From Sedimenticola hydrogenitrophicus (GTDB lineage: Bacteria; Pseudomonadota; Gammaproteobacteria; Chromatiales; Chromatiaceae): a stretch of 64,000 nucleotides of DNA. The stretch spans positions 1 to 64,000 of the forward strand of contig NZ_JAQGEI010000020.1 in NCBI RefSeq assembly GCF_029017505.1. The letters run 5' to 3'. The notes below the pieces were generated by a model, which had not been told where the DNA came from, ran no database searches, and saw nothing but the letters and a program-made list of their open reading frames with translations. Shown piece after piece: positions 63,591 to 64,000 of this stretch (positions are counted from its first letter, which is position 1; each line of letters begins with the position of its first letter). The position numbers and the translations under genes are program-made.

Positions 63591-64000
63591 TTACCGTTTC
63601 TCCTTCACATCAATGCCCAGTGACTTCAGCTTCCGGTAGAGGTGGGTGCGTTCCATGCCCGACGCCTGGGCGATCTGGCTCACATTGCCGGCGTGTTTCT
63701 CCAGCTGATACTCCAGGTAGGCCTTCTCAAACGCCTCCCGCGCCTGGCGCAGCGGCTGGTCGAATGAGACCGGGAAGCGGGCCCCGCTCTCCAGCGCCAG
63801 GCCGACACTGCCCAACGCCGCCTCCACCTCATCCTGGGTGATCTCGTCACCGGCACCGAGTATCAGCAGGCGCTGTACCAGGTTCTTCAGTTCACGGATA
63901 TTGCCGTGCCAGCTGTGATTGCGCAGGAAGTTCTGCGCGCGCACGTCGAAGCGGCGGTACGGCAACTTCTCGTGGGCCACGTAGCTGTCCACGTAGTAGG
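63591..64000 (-). CDS. ntrX: NtrX-like sigma-54 response regulator, C-terminal part
   Basis: Runs off the right edge; about the last 136 residues are present. They hold the end of the AAA+ domain (LRNHSWHGNIRELKNLVQRL) and a Fis-type helix-turn-helix (SQIAQASGMERTHLYRKLKS). The LRQAREAFEKAYLEYQLEKH segment before the DNA-binding part is characteristic of NtrX. Position upstream of trkA-trkH also matches the ntrYX-trkA order common in proteobacteria. The receiver and GAFTGA region lie outside the window. Confidence 0.85.
   Translation of the reverse strand, partial: YYVDSYVAHEKLPYRRFDVRAQNFLRNHSWHGNIRELKNLVQRLLILGAGDEITQDEVEAALGSVGLALESGARFPVSFDQPLRQAREAFEKAYLEYQLEKHAGNVSQIAQASGMERTHLYRKLKSLGIDVKEKR

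Overview
The window comes from a high-GC gammaproteobacterium that very probably oxidises reduced sulfur compounds. The main evidence is an APS reductase operon (aprBA, minus strand, 49777-52298) and a Qmo/Hdr-type electron-transfer operon (qmoA-qmoB-hdrC-hdrB, plus strand, 38828-43917). The housekeeping genes (speA, comM, rlmJ, ABC-F, YcgL, ubiK, djlA, pilU, trkAH-ntrX) fit a Chromatiales/Sedimenticola-like lineage. That placement is inference from gene content, not from a search.

Layout. 1-5230: end of an EAL protein, arginine decarboxylase, a DUF4124 protein, a GGDEF protein, and glnK-amtB behind a recognisable sigma-54 promoter and an NtrC-type site. 5231-12617: ubiK, comM, a small exported protein, an ABC-F ATPase, an unknown protein, rlmJ and an RRM protein, with several palindromic repeat elements between them. 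12618-17528: tetR-MFP-RND efflux operon with a TetR-type operator. 17936-23513: MOSC protein, pilU, GIY-YIG, YcgL, serB, DUF411 and djlA. 23635-27428: a symporter/sensor-kinase fusion with a small membrane protein. 28017-32816: a 1599-residue protein combining two cNMP-binding domains, rhodanese, a very long coiled coil, one membrane helix and a formylglycine-generating-enzyme-like domain. 33300-38426: gamma-glutamyltransferase, a lysine-tailed HU-like protein, a retropepsin-like protease and a large PilZ-like orphan. 38828-43917: qmoAB-hdrCB. 44130-49298: HigBA-type module, periplasmic MsrA, an MFS transporter, bacteriohemerythrin, a Tat-type exported protein and a YkgJ-type Cys-cluster protein. 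49777-52298: aprBA. 52683-56275: an unknown protein, DUF423, an NtrC-type regulator, and an ECF-like sigma factor plus single-domain response regulator behind a second sigma-54-like promoter. 56580-60443: glcDEF. 60452-64000: trkH, trkA and the 3' end of an ntrX-like gene.

How the genes fit together. AprBA turns sulfite plus AMP into APS (or the reverse), and QmoAB with HdrCB is the expected electron partner. There is no membrane QmoC, so electrons may go to a soluble Hdr-type disulfide or iron-sulfur partner. Nitrogen supply is visibly under sigma-54/NtrC control. A second sigma-54 circuit (enhancer-binding protein, then sigma-54 promoter, then sigma factor plus receiver) lies about 3 kb from aprBA.

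The intergenic DNA is rich in small non-coding palindromic elements. At least four families have two or more copies here, one with an apparent 7-bp target duplication. No rRNA, tRNA, CRISPR array or transposase gene was recognised.
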